DNA from: Enterococcus phoeniculicola ATCC BAA-412
Lineage (GTDB): Bacteria; Bacillota; Bacilli; Lactobacillales; Enterococcaceae
Length of the DNA: 64,000 nucleotides
Assembly: GCF_000407505.1 (NCBI RefSeq)
Contig: NZ_ASWE01000003.1
Span: 186,001-250,000 of the forward strand
Reading direction: 5' to 3'
Position 1 is the stretch's first letter; each line of letters opens with the position of its first letter. Position numbers and translations under genes: made by a program. Of this stretch, positions 62,069 through 64,000 are shown piece after piece. The notes beneath the pieces are model-generated. The model worked only from the letters and a program-made list of their open reading frames with translations. It was not told where the DNA came from and did no database searches.

Positions 62069-62992
62069 ATGAAAAGCAAGCATAAAAAGAGGTATATTCG
62101 AATAGTGGATGGCTGTATTAATTTCTGTGTTTTACTTTTTTTGCTATTGCTATTTTCGTATGGATGTTATGCAATATGGGATTCAGAACAGATTTATGCT
62201 GCAGGGAATGCAGCAAACTATCAAGTCTATAAGCCTAGTGAAGAGAGTGAACTTTCTTTTAACGACTTAAAAGAGAGAAACCCGGATGTACTTGGTTGGC
62301 TAAATGTGTATGGAACAAAAATTGATTATCCTCTTCTTCAAGGAGAGGATAATCAAAAATATATCTCTACAAATGCTCAAGGAGATTATAGCTTGGCAGG
62401 AAGTATTTTTTTAGATTATCGGAATACACCTGATTTTAGTGATTTTAATACGATTGTTTTTGGGCATCATATGGAAAAATCAGCTATGTTTGGTGATTTA
62501 GAACGGTTTTTTAATCAAGATTTTTTTGACCACCATAAATATGGAAATCTTTATTTTGATCGTAAGGACCATGGAATAGAATTTTTTGCATTTATGGAAG
62601 TGGATGCATTTGATTCGAGTATATATACAACACCTATACGCCAAATACAAGCAAAACAAGAGTATTTAGAGAGAATAAAAGAGCAATCAAAATATTATCG
62701 TGATGTTGGGATTTCAATAGAAGATCATCTAATCTTGTTAAGCACATGTACAGAAAATACAACAAATGGGCGTCATATACTTGTAGGTCGCGTGACAGAT
62801 GAAGTATTTCCGGAACCCAAAGAATCAAATAAGCGATTAGGGAAAGAAGTATTTTTTCAATCAGGAACATTTCAACAGAAATTGAAAGAAAATTGGCTAG
62901 TAGTCTGTTTGTTTAGTTTCCTTATTATCGTTTTGTTTATCCTTTATCTAAGTAAAAAACGAACGTTGAAAAAGGATGGTGAAAATGAATAA
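62069..62992 (+). CDS. Class B sortase, pilus polymerase (SrtC type)
   Basis: A 307-residue membrane transpeptidase with transmembrane segments at both ends (about 15-40 and 270-295). Class B features: NPDVLGWLNVYGTKIDYPLL (near 75), catalytic His in FGHHMEKSAMFGDL (near 130), catalytic Cys in LLSTCTENTTNGRHILVGR (Cys near 229, Arg near 238). The same type of enzyme polymerises FctA in S. pyogenes FCT-3. It follows the backbone gene after 27 bases with GAGATGG as a weak ribosome binding site and overlaps the anchor gene by eight bases. Confidence 0.92.
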   Translation: MKSKHKKRYIRIVDGCINFCVLLFLLLLFSYGCYAIWDSEQIYAAGNAANYQVYKPSEESELSFNDLKERNPDVLGWLNVYGTKIDYPLLQGEDNQKYISTNAQGDYSLAGSIFLDYRNTPDFSDFNTIVFGHHMEKSAMFGDLERFFNQDFFDHHKYGNLYFDRKDHGIEFFAFMEVDAFDSSIYTTPIRQIQAKQEYLERIKEQSKYYRDVGISIEDHLILLSTCTENTTNGRHILVGRVTDEVFPEPKESNKRLGKEVFFQSGTFQQKLKENWLVVCLFSFLIIVLFILYLSKKRTLKKDGENE

Positions 62993-63623
62993 AAAAAAAT
63001 TGGTGAACGCACTTATTCTCATCGTGGGCTTGCTGGCTAGTTTAGCATGCTTGCAAACAGGATATGCAGATACTTTTATAGAAGCCACGACTAGTATTCC
63101 AATTCAACAGCAGTTTGAATCAAATGAAAAAAATAAGGCTGGCATATTCACTTATCAGTTAGAAGCAGTGAATGAAGAATCACCAATGCCGACCAATCAA
63201 TCGGTTTATGAATTTACAATAAGAGAGTCAGAAACACATACGATTTCACTTACTTTTGACCAGCCAGGTGTCTATCACTATGAAGTAAAACAAGTAATTC
63301 CAGATAAAAAAAAGCAGGGATATACTTATGATACTAGAAAATTATTCATTGAAGTCTACGTAAGCTATGCTCGAAATCAGCAATTATTATCCAACTTAAT
63401 TGTTAAGAATGAAACGGGTTTAAAAGTAGAATCACTTACTTTTGAGAATTCATTTTTTAACTCCAAGATAGCTGGTCATCAAGAAAATAAGAAGTATTTA
63501 CCTAAAACAGGAGAAGAAGTCACTTTCGTATTTTCTATTACTGGAATTGGCTGTATTTGGCTAATATGTCTATTTCTGATTTATAAACATAAATCAACGA
63601 ATCAAAATGAAAAAAAGAGCTAG
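62985..63623 (+). CDS. Minor pilin / wall anchor, FctB-like
   Basis: A 212-residue protein: signal peptide (1-30, ending QTGYAD), a single FctA/FctB-type domain (about 35-165; QPGVYHYEVKQVIPD, YDTRKLFIEVYV, SLTFENSF) and a C-terminal LPKTG (near 173), hydrophobic segment and charged tail. The classical LPKTG suggests linkage to the wall by housekeeping sortase A, unlike the backbone. ATG 62985 lies eight bases after AAAGGA; ATG 62976 overlaps that site. Last gene of the pilus operon. Confidence 0.87.
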   Translation: MNKKKLVNALILIVGLLASLACLQTGYADTFIEATTSIPIQQQFESNEKNKAGIFTYQLEAVNEESPMPTNQSVYEFTIRESETHTISLTFDQPGVYHYEVKQVIPDKKKQGYTYDTRKLFIEVYVSYARNQQLLSNLIVKNETGLKVESLTFENSFFNSKIAGHQENKKYLPKTGEEVTFVFSITGIGCIWLICLFLIYKHKSTNQNEKKS

Positions 63624-63629
63624 CAGGGA

Positions 63630-63678
63630 AAAAGACGCTGATTTGTCACTTTATTAAACAAGTATCGTCTTTTTGATA
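63630..63678 (+). terminator. Terminator of the pilus operon
   Basis: AAAAAGACG (63630-63638) pairs with CGTCTTTTT (63667-63675), with TTTGT/ACAAG in the upper stem. It lies just after the fctB-like gene. Confidence 0.75.
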
Positions 63679-63837
63679 GTTAGGTTACTTTCTTTTAGTC
63701 TATCGAAAATTAGAAAGCAGAAGGACTATAATCTATTTATCACCTGAATCATGCTTATCAAAAATGAATGGTACGTTATTAATTCTTGGTAGTGTTTAAA
63801 GGAATCAAAGGAAAATATATGTTGACTGGAGAATTCA

Positions 63838-64000
63838 ATGAGACAAAAGAGGTATGATAAATCATTTATTTTAAATGGCGCATATAAACTAGTTAAAAAG
63901 AAAGGATTCTCTTCTTTAACAGCTCGAGATATAGCAAAAGAACTATCTATTTCTACACAACCTATTTATATAGAATTTAAAAATATGAAAGCACTGCGCG
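63838..64000 (+). CDS. TetR-family regulator, N-terminal part (cut by window end)
   Basis: ATG 63838 follows TGGAG. The 54 visible codons encode the TetR_N DNA-binding region: ILNGAYKLVKKKGFSSLTAR then DIAKELSISTQPIYIEFKNM, with the recognition helix near residues 37-46. The ligand domain lies beyond the window. A TATAAT-like -10 occurs about 110 bases upstream. It may be a separate unit next to the pilus operon, or a second regulator of it. Confidence 0.82.
   Translation, partial: MRQKRYDKSFILNGAYKLVKKKGFSSLTARDIAKELSISTQPIYIEFKNMKALR

Overview
The window is chromosomal DNA from a low-GC Gram-positive coccus of the order Lactobacillales, most probably an Enterococcus or a close relative. 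The evidence is the secY-adk-infA-rpmJ-rpsM-rpsK-rpoA-rplQ order, AGGAGG-type ribosome binding sites, frequent GTG/TTG starts, LPXTG-type cell-wall anchoring, a fused GshF, the Asp23-FakA-RecG-PlsX-AcpP order and a preQ1-II type leader before queT. This is inferred from gene content; no 16S gene or tRNA is present.

Layout. 1-4941 is the end of the ribosomal protein/transcription operon. 5290-15002 is a sugar island (solute-binding protein, two permeases, LacZ-type beta-galactosidase, a six-hairpin glycosidase, an EamA transporter, a LacI-type regulator) placed between rplQ and the ECF energy module ecfA1-ecfA2-ecfT-truA (15247-18636). 18637-19696 is about 1 kb of structured non-coding DNA: an inverted repeat pair, two strong hairpins and a tandemly duplicated unit (hairpin, Shine-Dalgarno, 21-codon ORF). 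Then come yfhO (minus), a probable small RNA at 22545-22702, rpmB (minus), and asp23-fakA-recG-plsX-acpP (lipid synthesis and replication repair). 29149-34875 is an oligopeptide ABC transporter (DFBCA). 34981-41221 is rnc-smc-HAD-ftsY (RNA processing, chromosome condensation, membrane targeting). gshF, two small minus-strand genes and a Fur-box-preceded siderophore ABC transporter follow to 48986.

49169-56140 is accessory: a GNAT enzyme, a phosphoesterase, 3-methyladenine glycosylase, a nine-repeat CRISPR array without cas genes in the window (repeat resembles type I-C), DUF1801 and YdeI-type proteins, a DUF805 protein that seems to start at ATT, a YktB-DUF2829-SDR operon (DUF2829 is the family of the anti-Thoeris protein Tad2), and a riboswitch-controlled queT.

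56381-63678 is the most striking region: an Rgg-like regulator divergent from a five-gene pilus operon with the logic of the Streptococcus pyogenes FCT-3 pilus (SipA-like signal peptidase, tip adhesin, FctA backbone, class B sortase, FctB anchor), but with an internalin-like leucine-rich-repeat protein as putative tip adhesin. The SipA-like protein keeps the serine motif but has Leu where the catalytic Lys should be. The window ends in the first 54 codons of a TetR-type regulator.
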